Source of the DNA: Ostrinia nubilalis
Lineage: Eukaryota > Arthropoda > Insecta > Lepidoptera > Crambidae
Assembly: GCF_963855985.1 (NCBI RefSeq)
Contig: NC_087104.1
Coordinates: forward strand, 8,742,001-8,806,000
Direction of reading: 5' to 3'
Length of the DNA stretch: 64,000 bases
This document shows positions 45,784 to 56,384 of this stretch, piece by piece (the first letter of the stretch is position 1; each line of letters opens with the position of its first letter). Both the position numbers and the translations under genes were made by a program. The notes beneath the pieces are model-generated. The model ran no database searches. It saw nothing but the letters and a program-made list of their open reading frames with translations, and had not been told where the DNA came from.

Positions 45784-46608
45784 GTTTTTTCCTAATAACT
45801 TTAAAACTATAATTTGAACGAATTTTGCTATTAGTGGACAAATTTCTGCTCACGATGGACTAATTATCTGCTATACTCTCGACTCTCTAAAGCACAACAT
45901 TTATAAAAATTTTGCTGCGGTAATGCACTCCAGGTAACCGTGTGTGATGCTTATTGCTCATAGTGATTTTCGATACAGAGCCCCGTACATACGTTATACA
46001 TAAATTATGGAAAAAACACCCAGACCAATACAAACAAATAGCAATTTTAGTATGATATTTTTATTTATTAATAAACAAAAAGACTGAACAAAATTGATGC
46101 GTGTACTGATTAATGTAATTAACCACATGCAAAGCTTTGTGAATTGCAACAACTATAATTTATTATCCAAGCTCTAAATAATCGCTACTACGAGTAACTG
46201 ATCATAAAATGTTTTTCCAATCGCTCAAGCTCCCGAGGATCTACCGATAGGTCGGGTGACGTAATCTTGAAATTCTTTTAGCCGGCGCGGAACTTCCGGA
46301 AGGTCGGGTGACGCCACGCCTCTTTGAACCGTGTTTACTTTGGCAGTTATATTCTATATTTATTCGATTCTAAAATATATTCCCAAAAATTTTGAAAGTT
46401 GTTTTAATTTGTATCACTTGGATATGATTTGTATTAGAAAGTGCTGTGAGTGTGACGCTTGAACGGAAAGAAGTCAACCTAACCTAACCAACTGCGTATT
46501 TCTATACTATGTAGCCGCGAGAGCTCTTTGGCGCGCTGTCTTCGGCGAAGAATTGCGCGCGCAGATTTTGACAGCGCGAAATACCTACTTTAGCAGAAAT
46601 ACCAAGCC
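45784..46608. other. Non-coding; short direct repeats at 46245-46312
   Basis: aggtcgggtgacg occurs at about 46251 and 46303, each after a cc(g)ga-type stretch. A small cctaacctaacc run lies near 46480. An inverted pair cgcgctgtc / gacagcgcg occurs at about 46532-46579. No gene. Confidence 0.4.
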
Positions 46609-47075
46609 TTAAGGCGATTAGAGTCCTCAATCCGCGCCAAATGGGCATTTTGTAAAGCCTACTCCTCTTTTACTGCTGGACAGAAATAGTTGAAAAAAAT
46701 ATATGTTATACAACAGTTCAAGGACTACATTTGTGACGTTTGAATTTTCGCTACGTCTCTTTGTTTTGGATTAAAAAAATAAATACGGGACATCGATTTT
46801 TTACTTAAATTCCCTACTCCTCCAAAACGGCTATGTTAATTTAAAAGATTTTTGCACGAATAGATTAGGAATTCTTTAATCTTTAAATGACACGTTGCGT
46901 TTTTCAATCGAACATTACTTTCATTCATAAATTTTACTTTTGATAAATTCCGAACGTTTTGCTGTTGAGGGGGCCTTCGCGGGGTGCGGGCGGCAGTCGG
47001 CCGCTGGCCTTCAGACGGGGAGGTTGTGTCACTCGCTGCAAACTGACATTAGCGATCAAAATGAATTTTTTCTTT

Positions 47076-47203
47076 GGCTGAGTTGCACTACCTGACGTGA
47101 CCTAACTTTGACCGTAGCTTTGGCGATAACCGGTGTTTTTTGTATGGAGTTAGACAGACTTTTGACGCTTGACAAAGTTGAAGTACGATGGTGCAACCCA
47201 GCT
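47076..47203 (-). mobile_element. Palindromic MITE, ggctgggttgcacca family, copy 6
   Basis: Reverse orientation: ggctgagttgcac, gataaccggtgtttttt, gtatggagttagac and ggtgcaacccagc. The insertion is diverged, without a clear target duplication. Confidence 0.8.
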
Positions 47204-47543
47204 TTTGTTCGACAATAGATTTTATGTCAGAATTGTTCATAGAGTACGTGCAGTCAGACGATACAATTGAATTATGCAGCGCTCAGACGCTATTTTCTAC
47301 CTGAATAGAATCTATTAGTGTAAAAAAACTATAATTGATTCCAAAACAACTGCACTAGATAAATACAAGTAGAAAAATTATTACTTTATTTATTTACTAG
47401 GCCTTTGCAATCAGTATCTAAATTAGGAGCTAGTCAGAATCTGTAACTTAATCGATTTACGTGAAGAAAACAATTTATATTTTTCATACTTATTAGAATT
47501 AGATTTTCAATGTTTCTTCGCGAGAATACCACAATTAAAAATA
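47204..47543. other. Non-coding, nothing recognised
   Basis: No coding or repeat signature. Confidence 0.4.
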
Positions 47544-47650
47544 ACACCTGTAACGCCCCTGGGTCTGCGGGTGTCTATGGGCGACGGTAATCATTTACCA
47601 ACAGGTGATCCGTTTGCTCGTTTGCCTCCTGTCACATTAAAAAAAAATAA
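47544..47650 (+). mobile_element. 3' end of a dispersed LINE/SINE-type repeat
   Basis: aacgcccctgggtctgcggg, atgggcgacggtaatca, ccaacaggtgatccgtttgc and gtttgcctcctgtc lead to an A-rich tail (47638-47649). I recognise this as a widespread lepidopteran repeat end. A shorter piece (tgctcatttgcctcctgtcc) occurs near 2495. Confidence 0.65.
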
Positions 47651-48580
47651 GATAAAGTGGTATTGAATTGTTCTATAGAGCTTATTAAAAAATTTGGATA
47701 CTGATTACAAAATTAGCCATTTTCGGAGTCGGTGGCAGCCTACCTTTTGGTGATTCGTTTTGGAGTTGGTTTTAATTTTTAGTGAAATTAATCTATTTCA
47801 TGCCTTTAGTAGACTATAGGTACTCAGTAGACCTTGTTGTTGCCACTGAAGGTGCATAGGTACACAGTACATTGATACCATATTTTTCATGTTAAGTGCA
47901 AATAAACTTCCCTAAATTACCAAACCATGAAACGTACCTATATTATTAAAAAGTTTCGCAGATAAAAACTGAAATCCTCTTATAAGGTGAAGAATTTTAG
48001 GAGCATGTCATGAAACCAAAATTATTAGCATACAAGAGCTTGTTTTAAAAAAAAAACTTTTTATTTATGATGGGGAATTTACTGCGGCGTAGTAGCAGAG
48101 ATTTTCCGTTTGTAGATCGTAATAATTTCGAAGAATAGGGATGTTTCGTGGATAAAGCAAGAAAGTAGCAAGAGTTTGAATTAGTCCGTCGGTGAACTTA
48201 CCAAAAAAAAACTCTAAATGTTGTGAAAAATATTCACTTTTTTAAACTTATGAAAATTTAAAGAGATGAAGCGCACCAAAGTTCAGAAGATGAGGCACAT
48301 GACGTCAAGGCATGCTTAAAAATGTGGCGATTTGTGTCGTCACGCGGAATTTCATCGCATCATATCTTCGTAATTACTTGTTTAATTGACAAATAAAAAT
48401 ATCCTGTGTCCAATATTTTTTGATAATGTAAAATTGACGGACCAAAAGTCTTTTTTTAAGAAACTAGCCTATTCCTATGGCCACATTCCAGCTCCATCAT
48501 CAGACCCTGCAGTTTACCTTAGAGAATTGAAGACTCATGATTTTCAAAGTAGCGTACTTACATAACATTAGGTACTTGCT
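47651..48580. other. Non-coding, nothing recognised
   Basis: AT-rich sequence without frames or repeat ends that I can name. Confidence 0.4.
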
Positions 48581-48583
48581 TTA

Positions 48584-48725
48584 CAGGGTGTCCCAAAAAC
48601 AATGGATAACCCTTCAACCATCGATAGGCCTCGCCATGGTCTCCCTAACGTCCAATTTTGACCCCAGTAAAAATATCACCGTTTTCAAGATTTTTATAGT
48701 TTTTGTGCATTTTTAGAAAATTGTG
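48584..48725 (+). mobile_element. Single end of a mariner-like or related element
   Basis: TA followed by cagggtgtcccaaaaac resembles a Tc1/mariner-type terminal repeat. The opposite end was not found. After 48725 an atttatttattaacacc segment starts a different repeat. Confidence 0.35.
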
Positions 48726-49130
48726 ATTTATTTATTTATTAACACCAACAAGACATACACCATTTTAGACAAATGAAATTATTTAGGTATAATAATAAAT
48801 AAATACAAATCAAATGAGCCTAAACTCGATGGAATCGTTTAATCCCGGAGTTGCTATGGGGCCACTGGCATTCTAGCTCTACCATCAGATCAGTTCCATG
48901 TCATCACAATATGGCATTGTCACCCGAATTACATGTACCTATATCCGAAATTTTAACTCAATCAATTGATGAAGGATTTCTAATAAAAAGACAAATACAT
49001 TTTCAGTTTATTCTTCATAAGTGACACAGAGAGAATGACAATAGACAAAAGCAGAAATATTTGCTTTTTTAGGCCATAGAAATACTAGGTACTAATGCGT
49101 TCCAATAGGGATGATGACTGGGTAATGAAA

Positions 49131-49690
49131 TCGAAATCTGGGGGCACGGCAGTGCCCCCACCAAGTCGAGCAAAAAAGCGGCACGGCCGTACCATCCTTT
49201 TCTCGAAGCAATTCAGGCCATTTTCGACTGCCTGTAACTTCGTTGTGGATACAACTAGAAGGCTGAATTTTCATTAGCTATGCAGGCATTGTAAAGACAC
49301 GGTATATTTAAAATTTCATTCAATTTGAACCAGTAGTTTAAGAATTATAACGGGTCAAAGTTACTTAATTTTGTCACTCACTGACTCACCGATCATCAAA
49401 ACTCTAAGGCACTTCTAGCAGACCTAGAAGCTTCAAATTTGGAATATAAGTAGTGTTTGGTGTATGAATCAAGGAAAAACTTAAATATTTGGGGGCACGG
49501 TAGTGCAACCGCCAAGTCGAGTAAAATTTTTCAATTTCTGTCCAGTTTTCTAGATACATACTGCTGTCTACAAAATACAAAAAGAAATGAGATTTGGGGG
49601 CACGGTAGTGCAACCGCCAAGTCGAGTAAAATTTTTCAATTTCGGTCCAGTTTTCTAGATACATAACTGCTGTCTACAAAATACAAAAAG
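49131..49690 (+). repeat. gggggcacggtagtgc repeat region with 105-bp tandem pair
   Basis: The motif gggggcacgg(c/t)agtgc occurs at 49140, 49491 and 49596. The last two head a tandem pair with a 105-bp period running through ccaagtcgagtaaaattttt, gtccagttttctagata and gctgtctacaaaatac. The first motif forms a perfect hairpin (gggggcac / gtgccccc, 49140-49159); the right arm is lost in the other two. Frames here (49092-49666) follow the repeat and are not genes. Confidence 0.75.
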
Positions 49691-49699
49691 AAATGAGAT

Positions 49700-49954
49700 C
49701 CCATCAAAAACAATACAAACAAAAACAATAGGCCAGGAAATCTTTAACGTTTTACATAAATATATTGACTTGGCCATCGCACTAAATTATTTAATTTACA
49801 CGTGTTTTCATGCGATGGCCAAGTCAATATATTTATGTAAAACGTTAAAGATTTCCTGGCCTGGACTTGGTATTACATGGATCTCACAACTTTTTACCGT
49901 AGAACAACTGAGTTGCGAGACTTGGTTTTTTTGACAAGTATTGTTTTTGATGGG
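49700..49954. repeat. Perfect 52-bp hairpin within an outer 17-bp inverted repeat
   Basis: 49730-49781 is exactly inverted at 49811-49862 (52 of 52), with a 29-bp loop. An outer pair, cccatcaaaaacaatac (49700-49716) and its inverse (49938-49954), encloses it. The right side between the pairs (49863-49937) has no counterpart on the left, so the outer pair may mark a larger, partly deleted or interrupted palindrome. Confidence 0.9.
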
Positions 49955-49964
49955 ATTCTATTTA

Positions 49965-50202
49965 GTCCGTCAGACAGATATGTAATTAGAAAATATTAGA
50001 CTCATATTTTTTAATTTTTTCCATAATCGAATAATTACAGTATTATATTGAGTTGAAATGTCGCGTGACGTCACATTTGAGTACAAATTCTCAAGCGTGG
50101 CGTATCGCGCCATTTCAACTCGATGTAACACTGTTATTATTTAATTATGAAAGAAAATAACAAATATGAGTCTAATATTTTCTAATTATCTGTCTGACGG
50201 AC
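49965..50202. mobile_element. MITE with about 95-bp inverted arms
   Basis: Left arm gtccgtcagacagata, aattagaaaatattagac, tcatattt... and its inverse at the right, reaching gagttgaaatg near the centre. A gtgacgtcac palindrome lies in the middle. The interior is AT-rich and non-coding. Confidence 0.8.
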
Positions 50203-50612
50203 AAATAATTGAAATTTTGTCATCTAGCCTAGTTGTCGTCAGGAAGTTGGTCTAACTAATTCAGCTTGCAAGATTCCCCGAACAAACATTTATATAATTA
50301 CCTACATACCTACATCATAAATTGCAAGCTAAATAAAAGCTTGTAATAAAGTCGGGTTTGTTCAAATTTCGAGAACGACTGCACCGACAAAGGCATTAGA
50401 AAATTTACGAAAAATAAAATAAAATTTTATCCCTTACAAAATGTTCATGGATTTTGTTATTTTTATTAAATACCTTTACGCCTGAGTTAAATGACACCGA
50501 CATCAAGGTTCATCAATTTAAGTTTAAAATAATAGGCAGTAATGTATGAAGAAAGAGCTTCTATTCTGTATCTACCTATGCCCGTGTATTTTTGATCGGT
50601 GTCAAATCGGAG
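50203..50612. other. Non-coding
   Basis: No gene or named repeat before the right end of the candidate TTAA element. Confidence 0.35.
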
Positions 50613-50891
50613 TTTTTGGTGCGGGGTACGCGGGTGTTGCTCGCGGCGTGAAGGTCAAACGCCCAAGGTCATTGAGGACTCTAATCGCCTTAAAATAAGC
50701 TATTAGCGGCACTTCATTACTAATCGTCGTTTCAGCCGAAAGACGTCCACTGCTGGACAAAGGCCTCCCCCAAGGATTTCCACAAAGACCGGTCCTGCGC
50801 CGCTTGCATCCAGGTACTTCCCGCGACCTTCACCAGATCGTCGGTCCACCTAGTGGGAGGCCTGCCCACGCTACGTCTTCCAGCTCGTGGT

Positions 50892-51161
50892 CAGTAGCAG
50901 CGTAAGGGGGGGGCGGTGGGGGCGGTCCGCCCCGGGTGCCGCGCATCAGGGGGTGACACAAGTCGCGCAGATTAGTACTCACTGGCGCAACTGCATGGCA
51001 AATCTGCGGTCTGTGTCATGATGGGGGGGTGCAATTGTCTTTCAATCTTCGAATCGGTAGGTAACCCCAAAATCCTGGAGGTACCAGAGGGTGCCTTAGG
51101 ACTTATGACGGGGGGGCCCCGCCCCTCGCCCCGGGTGCCAACCCATGCTACGCCGCCACTG
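50892..51161. mobile_element. hAT-type MITE in the LINE, perfect 8-bp duplication
   Basis: Starts cagtagcagcgta and ends with the inverse of cagtggcggcgta. ctcgtggt is repeated at 50884-50891 and 51162-51169. The interior is G-rich (gggggggcggtgggggc). It interrupts the LINE coding sequence near its C-terminus. Confidence 0.93.
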
Positions 51162-51865
51162 CTCGTGGTCGCCACTCAAGAACTTTTCTGCCCCAGCGGC
51201 CATCAGCTCTTCGAGCTATGTGCCCCGCCCACTGCCACTTGATTTTAGCGATTCTGCGGGCTATGTCAGTCACTCTGGTTCTCCTACGGATCTCCTCATT
51301 TCTGATTCGATCACGCAGGGAAACTCCGAGCATAGCACGCTCCATCGCTCTTTGGGTGACCTTGAGCCTTCTTATGAGGCCCATAGTAAGCGACCACGTC
51401 TCAGAGCCATACACCATCACTGGCAACACACACTGGTCAAATACTTTTGACTTGAGACACTGCGGTATTTCGGACGTGAGAATTTCGCGAAGCTTCCCGA
51501 ACGCTGCCCAGCCGAGTTGGATTCGACGATTAACCTCTTTCTCGAAGTTGGAGGAGTGGGTACAACACGGGCATTTGACATAATTTTTGTCTTGTCCATG
51601 TTCATTTTAAGACCCACTTGTTGAGAGGCTCTACTGAGGCCATCGAGCATTGTGTTTAGGTCCTCCACGGTCTCAGCCATGACTACGATATCGTCCGCGA
51701 AACGAAGGTAGGTGATATACTCGCCGTTGATATTTATGCCGAATCCGCTCCAGTCCAGAAGCTTGAAAACATCTTCCAGGGCGGTGGTGAACAGTTTCGG
51801 AGATATGACATCTCCCTGTCTCACCCCTCGCTGCAACTGGATAGGTTTCGAGTTCTGTGTGCTTA

Positions 51866-52028
51866 CCATGAGTTTACGTTACGTGTGCTCGCTAGCGACT
51901 GCGTAAAAAAATGACATTAATTGTATGACATATTGTGCAGCGCCCCTAGCGGCTACTTTCAAGAAACAAAATCTCCATAGAGATTTTTGACGTTTTCGCT
52001 AGCGAGCACACCTAACGTAAACTCATGG
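51866..52028. mobile_element. TA-flanked MITE in the LINE
   Basis: ccatgagtttacgtta and gtgtgctcgctagcg form a 32-bp terminal repeat with one mismatch at the other end. TA lies at 51864-51865 and 52029-52030. The 163-bp insertion falls between the RT motif A and motif B regions of the host LINE. Confidence 0.9.
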
Positions 52029-52557
52029 TAGGTACACTGATCCTGGAGGCGGACCGACATTGTGGCGTTTTCGTACAAGCCCTTCAGCGCTTCGATGTAT
52101 CTATAGTCAATTTGGCACCGTTGGAGAGACTGTAGCACTGCCCAGGTCTCGATCGAGTCGAAGGCTTTTTCATAGTCCACAAACGCCAGACAAAGTGGCT
52201 GATTATACTCCTCGGTCTTCTGTATAATCTGCCGTAGCGTATGTATGTGGTCTATGGTACTAAAGCCTTTTCGGAAACCGGCTTGTTCGGGAGGCTGGAA
52301 GTCGTCGAGCCTGCGAGCGAGACGATTCGTAATGACTCTCGAAAACAGCTTGTAGACATGGCTCAGAAGTGAGATGGGTCTATAATTTTTCAACAAGGTT
52401 TTGTCGCCTTTTTTGAAAAAAAGTATCACCACACTTCTGTGCCATGCCGTAGGCGTTTTTCCCTCAAGTATGACGGAATCGAACAGCCTCTGAAGAGCCT
52501 TTAGTACCGGCGTTCCGCCTGCTTTCAGAAGCTCAGCCGTGATTCCAATTACTAATC

Positions 52558-53051
52558 ATGAAAGCATTTTTAAATATTGTTCTAATATTTTCTTCGTTCT
52601 TTTGTTTTTACTAAAAAAACAAGTGAAATATCTGAAGACGCGCGTAGCATAAACGCATTTAAATATTGATAAGCCAAAAAACAAAAGCAAATTGGGCTGT
52701 ATGAGGTAGGTATGCCTTTGCCTTTTCCTGTAAAAGGAAATCCCCAAACCACAAAAAAAAACATGCGCATAACAAAATGAATGCTAGCGAGTACACTCAG
52801 ATCGCCGCCCAAGTGGCGACGTGTTGTCAAGTTGGAAGAGGTATCGACTTAAGATCTTATCGGAAGATAAGAGATCCGAAGATGCCGCTAAAACCTTTTA
52901 AGTAGACATTCAAATTCAAAGACTTTGAGTGGACCTCGATACAGGTTACGTAAGAGTCAAAATTTTAATCAAATTGATTAGGAGGCTTCAACCATTGCTG
53001 CAACTAAAACAAATTATGAAGTTTAAAGTAAAGTAGGTACCAACTTTTTTT
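52558..53051. other. Non-coding, nothing recognised
   Basis: Overlapping minus frames at 52556-52830 lack motifs. Confidence 0.4.
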
Positions 53052-53055
53052 ATAA

Positions 53056-54116
53056 CCCTTTCGGACCCGCGCTTAAACTAGAAAGAAATTTGTAATTTTG
53101 AACATAAATTTTAGGTAATTTGGGGCCGCAGATTACGAATCTGCTATAATTTTCCAGATTTTCCGCCGCCATCTTGGAAAATTCATATACCAACAATTGT
53201 ATCAAACTGGGCCCTTCACTTCCTAAGTACAATTGTGAGGGTCAAAATTGTAAGGGATTTGGAAATTTTATCAATGGCATGTATTCCAAAAAACGTATTT
53301 ATAACCAGTATCTATGGAATAAACAGGTTTAATTTTTATACCAGTATTTGCCATTTAATATTGATTTGTGGGCAAAACCATCTGTTCCATGAGCTCAACA
53401 GTAAATATAGCGCTCGAAATATTCCTATGGAGTTTTAATATCTCCTGGATCATGAACAGCATCTCCTGGAAGATGTTGACGATTGAAGGGCTTCGTCTGC
53501 TATGCCGCTTGCATACTCAGAGGTATGTATCGTCATGAATGTCTGAGCCTTCATCTGAAGAAGAGGAGTAGTTCATCTGAAGTAGTCGAAACTAGCTTTT
53601 GTCGTTGTCATCGCTCCCATCCCCAGATGATTTGAGCATCTCTGCGATAGTAGCGTCGTTTAAAATCGGAAACATGGTGCGGAAACCATGAAAAATTGAT
53701 AATTACGAGAAACTTAAAATACGCATAAGGTATTGTAGGGCCCACGTCGATACAATTGTGTCAGTAAAGTTCGTTAGGCCGTTACGCCAAAGCCTTTGCT
53801 TACAAGTAGTCACTGTTATTACAAAAAGATGCTATTTTTAACTATTTGTCTAATCAATAACTTGTATATTACTACAATTACAAAATAAAACCATAGTAGG
53901 TACTTTCTTTCGCCAAGTCGGGGAGCGCAATCAGTCATGAACTGTACAGTTTGTAACCTGCTCACCAACTGCGCTTCGGACAAAATTTGCACGGGAGGTG
54001 AAAGAACGCATCCCGCACAATCGTACGACACTCAGCCCATCCACTTCCGATGTAAAACTAATGAGATAATCTCGATTTTGTAACCCGCACAATTGTATTG
54101 GAGCGGTCCGAAAGGG
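53056..54116 (-). mobile_element. piggyBac-like element 3 with ATAA target sites
   Basis: Inverted ends ccctttcggacc and ggtccgaaaggg are perfect. The flanking tetramer is ATAA on both sides (53052-53055 and 54117-54120) in place of the canonical TTAA. Short acaattgt palindromes recur near both ends (about 53191, 53230, 53749 and 54089). The 1061-bp interior keeps only an N-terminal transposase remnant on the minus strand. Confidence 0.82.
53460..53695 (-). pseudogene. Remnant of a piggyBac-like transposase N-terminus
   Basis: On the minus strand, from about 53695, the frame reads MFPILNDATIAEMLKSS, then GDGSDDNDKS, a stop, and after it SSSSDEGSD. An acidic Ser/Asp-rich start is usual for the family. 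The catalytic core is absent, and a stop falls inside the remnant. Confidence 0.55.
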
Positions 54117-54120
54117 ATAA

Positions 54121-56384
54121 GAAGTTTTATCTTTCTTTGAGTATACCTACAGTTGTTTACTCAAGTGATTACACTATTGTACGTAGAGTAATTAACGTGT
54201 TCAAAAAAATTTTAAAGCCTGCCTGTCCAAGGAAATCCGAATAAATCAATATTTTCTCAATATCTAGATATTTTTGAATATTGTTGTACCTACTTACAGT
54301 GATAAAAACATGAAACCGCTTTTCATTCCATGTCTGCCAGCTATTATTGTGTCAAAATGGTAAAGCCTCACATAACTCTTAACCAGTATAAGGAACTTTT
54401 TTCTCATTGATTTTGAACCGTATTTTATCTGAACAAAATCCAAAATATCGTGAAAGGGAATTCAGCAAAACGTTAAACTGTCCTGTCAATAAAGATTTCC
54501 ACGTCGACGTGTATGGAGCCGACGCGACGGGTCGTCAACGCGCTGTTGTCGGCCGAATACCGCTTTTTTGTCCGTAGATTGTCACATACAACACTGTGTT
54601 CGGTGGAAACATGTCAACCAAAAAGGTACGGTATTGACATCAGAGAGCCTAAAAACTAAAGTTCGTTTAAACCTAACACGAGCGTTTTTAAAAAAAAGTA
54701 TCAAAGCCTGTGAAAGACAAATAGACTGATAGATATCTATGTGGATACGGCTTTTTCAAAATTTGGTCGAAAGATGCTGTGGCCTCATTAATTTCTAAAT
54801 AATTGGTATAAATAATCTTTTCTTGTTTTAATTTTAACTGTAGGCACGAAAATATGTCTGTAAGCTTAAATGTTATTAAAGCTAACAGAATAGAAAGTGC
54901 AAGTCACTTTAATTAATTATTCCACGTAACGTAATAGTTAATTACACCAAAAGCTTTTCGCGAGTAAAAACATACCTAAAAGGCGTAAAATTAATGCAAC
55001 GTTAAATGAGAAAAAGGATTTGGAGTTTGTAAATATATAAGAAGAAGGAAAAATAGATTTTCCGTTATGACTAATCACAAAAAAATATGACTATAGGAAA
55101 ATAAAAAATATAAATTGCTTCTCAAAAAGTATTAACAAAGTTAAGTATATTGCTGAGTTATACATATTTCCACTATCGCGTTTTCAAATAGAATACAAAA
55201 TGAATACTTACTCGCTATGTCGATTTTATACATTCTAACTTATCTTTTGCAAAATTCATTTTTGTATTTTCCATTATGCTTCCCCGATAATCCCTTTGAG
55301 TACTGATTAGGGATCGGACATCGAACAATAATCCTTCACGTTAGTTTCAAAAGCAGGACCCTTCAGTTATTAATATCGATTTAGATTAAATCCTCTATTT
55401 ATATTAGAACAGTTCATTTAATCTGCTTTAATAAATTAAAATTGAACATTGTGTTCGGAGTTAAATCGTCTATAGTTAGTTATACTTAAGTTGTAGCAAT
55501 TAACAACGATTATAGCTGAACGCTGAAAGTTACAACGCAGGTAAATTTTATTCAGCTTCCATAATGTCTGCTAACATAAGTCTGATTGATTCAGCTTGAT
55601 TCAAGCTTGTTTCTTTAATTTAATGCTCTTTACATACTGAACTATATATTTATTACCCCAGGATTGGAGGTCAGTTTGAACTTTGTATAAGAAGCTCTGT
55701 ACATAATAATAATTAATCGTTGTATTTGGATTCGTTCGTCGTGCGTTCGCCGTGTCGGACGACAATGCTAAAACAACTTAGATATTTATTCTTAGGCAAA
55801 CATTCTAGATTTAAATATTCAAAATTCAACGAACCAGCAGCTTCAGTCTATGTTTGAGATTCAATTAAGTTTTAAATTGTTTAGTAATACGGTTAGTCTG
55901 CTAGATATTAAGCATAGCCAGTCAGTCACTGCCGTCAAAGGGAAAAGTCCAATTACCGACCACATCTGTAAAAAAGTAACCAAAAATTTCCAGCCTTTGT
56001 TTCTTATCTACGCCTGAATCCAGTCATAATAATATTAGACCCTAGTGATTTTTCAGATGAAGTCTAATCAATTTGAGGATATTTGGTCTTTATGCAAACC
56101 GAACCGCTCGGAGCGCGGTTCCAAAGAAGAATATATTTATCTATTAGAGAGCAAGTAAATCATGGTTTCGACAAGGTCATTATTATGTTAGGATTGATTT
56201 CTCAATCATCAGCCCTTAGTCATTGAAGTGAACAAATGTTTATGAATAATAGTAGGTAAATAATAATGGCAACCCATCGAAACATTATTTCTTTTCGTCC
56301 ATCACTCTCGCATTTTAACATGTCAGTCATGTCATGTCTATGTCGGTCGGCCCATGAAGGCCGTGAACCGCGGCAGCTAACGAA
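54121..56384. other. Non-coding; complex patch at 54500-54620
   Basis: The interval 54500-54620 (gacgcgacgggtcgtcaac) is GC-rich and CpG-rich but shows no frame with splice signals. The rest is AT-rich. Confidence 0.4.

Larger units (their letters stand above)
46613..50689. mobile_element. Candidate 4.1-kb TTAA-flanked element
   Basis: ggcgattagagtcctcaat (19 bp) starts at 46613 right after TTAA, and its exact inverse ends at 50689 right before TTAA. TTAA duplication is typical of piggyBac and some other superfamilies. No transposase frame is present inside. The interior is filled by a MITE, repeat ends, a tandem pair, a long hairpin and another MITE. Alternatively the two 19-bp sequences are unrelated copies of a repeat end. 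Confidence 0.4.
50735..52545 (-). pseudogene. RTE-clade reverse transcriptase, interrupted
   Basis: In protein order (right to left): GITAELLKAGG; KNYRPISLLSHVYKLFSR; QAGFRKGFSTIDHI; AFVDYEKAFDS with the first catalytic Asp; the TA-MITE; GVRQGDVISPKLF; YLRFADDIVVM with the catalytic FADD; then a frame change near 51560 where about 65 bp present in the 6.8-kb copy are missing; GWAAFGKLREIL; VMVYGSETWSL; RRADGRWGRKVLEWRPR; the hAT MITE; and a tail with GRPPTRWTDD-type sequence. GVRQGD.ISPKLF is typical of the RTE clade. The enzyme copies LINE RNA into DNA at a nicked target. This copy is inactive because of truncation, deletion and the two insertions. Confidence 0.9.
50726..52547 (-). mobile_element. 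5'-truncated RTE-type LINE with 10-bp target duplication
   Basis: attactaatc at 50716-50725 and 52548-52557 brackets the insertion. The 3' end (ccagcagtggacgtctttcg, ggctga stop) lies at the left, so the LINE is on the minus strand. It keeps the reverse transcriptase palm and C-terminal part but lacks the endonuclease. Two MITEs, at 50892-51161 and 51866-52028, inserted later and interrupt it. Without these it is about 1390 bp long. Confidence 0.93.

Noticed and set aside
46478..46491. cctaacctaacc, like the insect telomere repeat
   Set aside because: Only about two and a half units; such short runs are expected in lepidopteran DNA and do not indicate an interstitial telomere.
46668..46690. 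tttactgctggacag as another RTE LINE end
   Set aside because: Only about 12 bases match the LINE 3' end and the flanks do not continue the similarity.
51018..51906. Plus-strand open frames across the RTE LINE
   Set aside because: They are shadows of the minus-strand reverse transcriptase or lie in the G-rich MITE.
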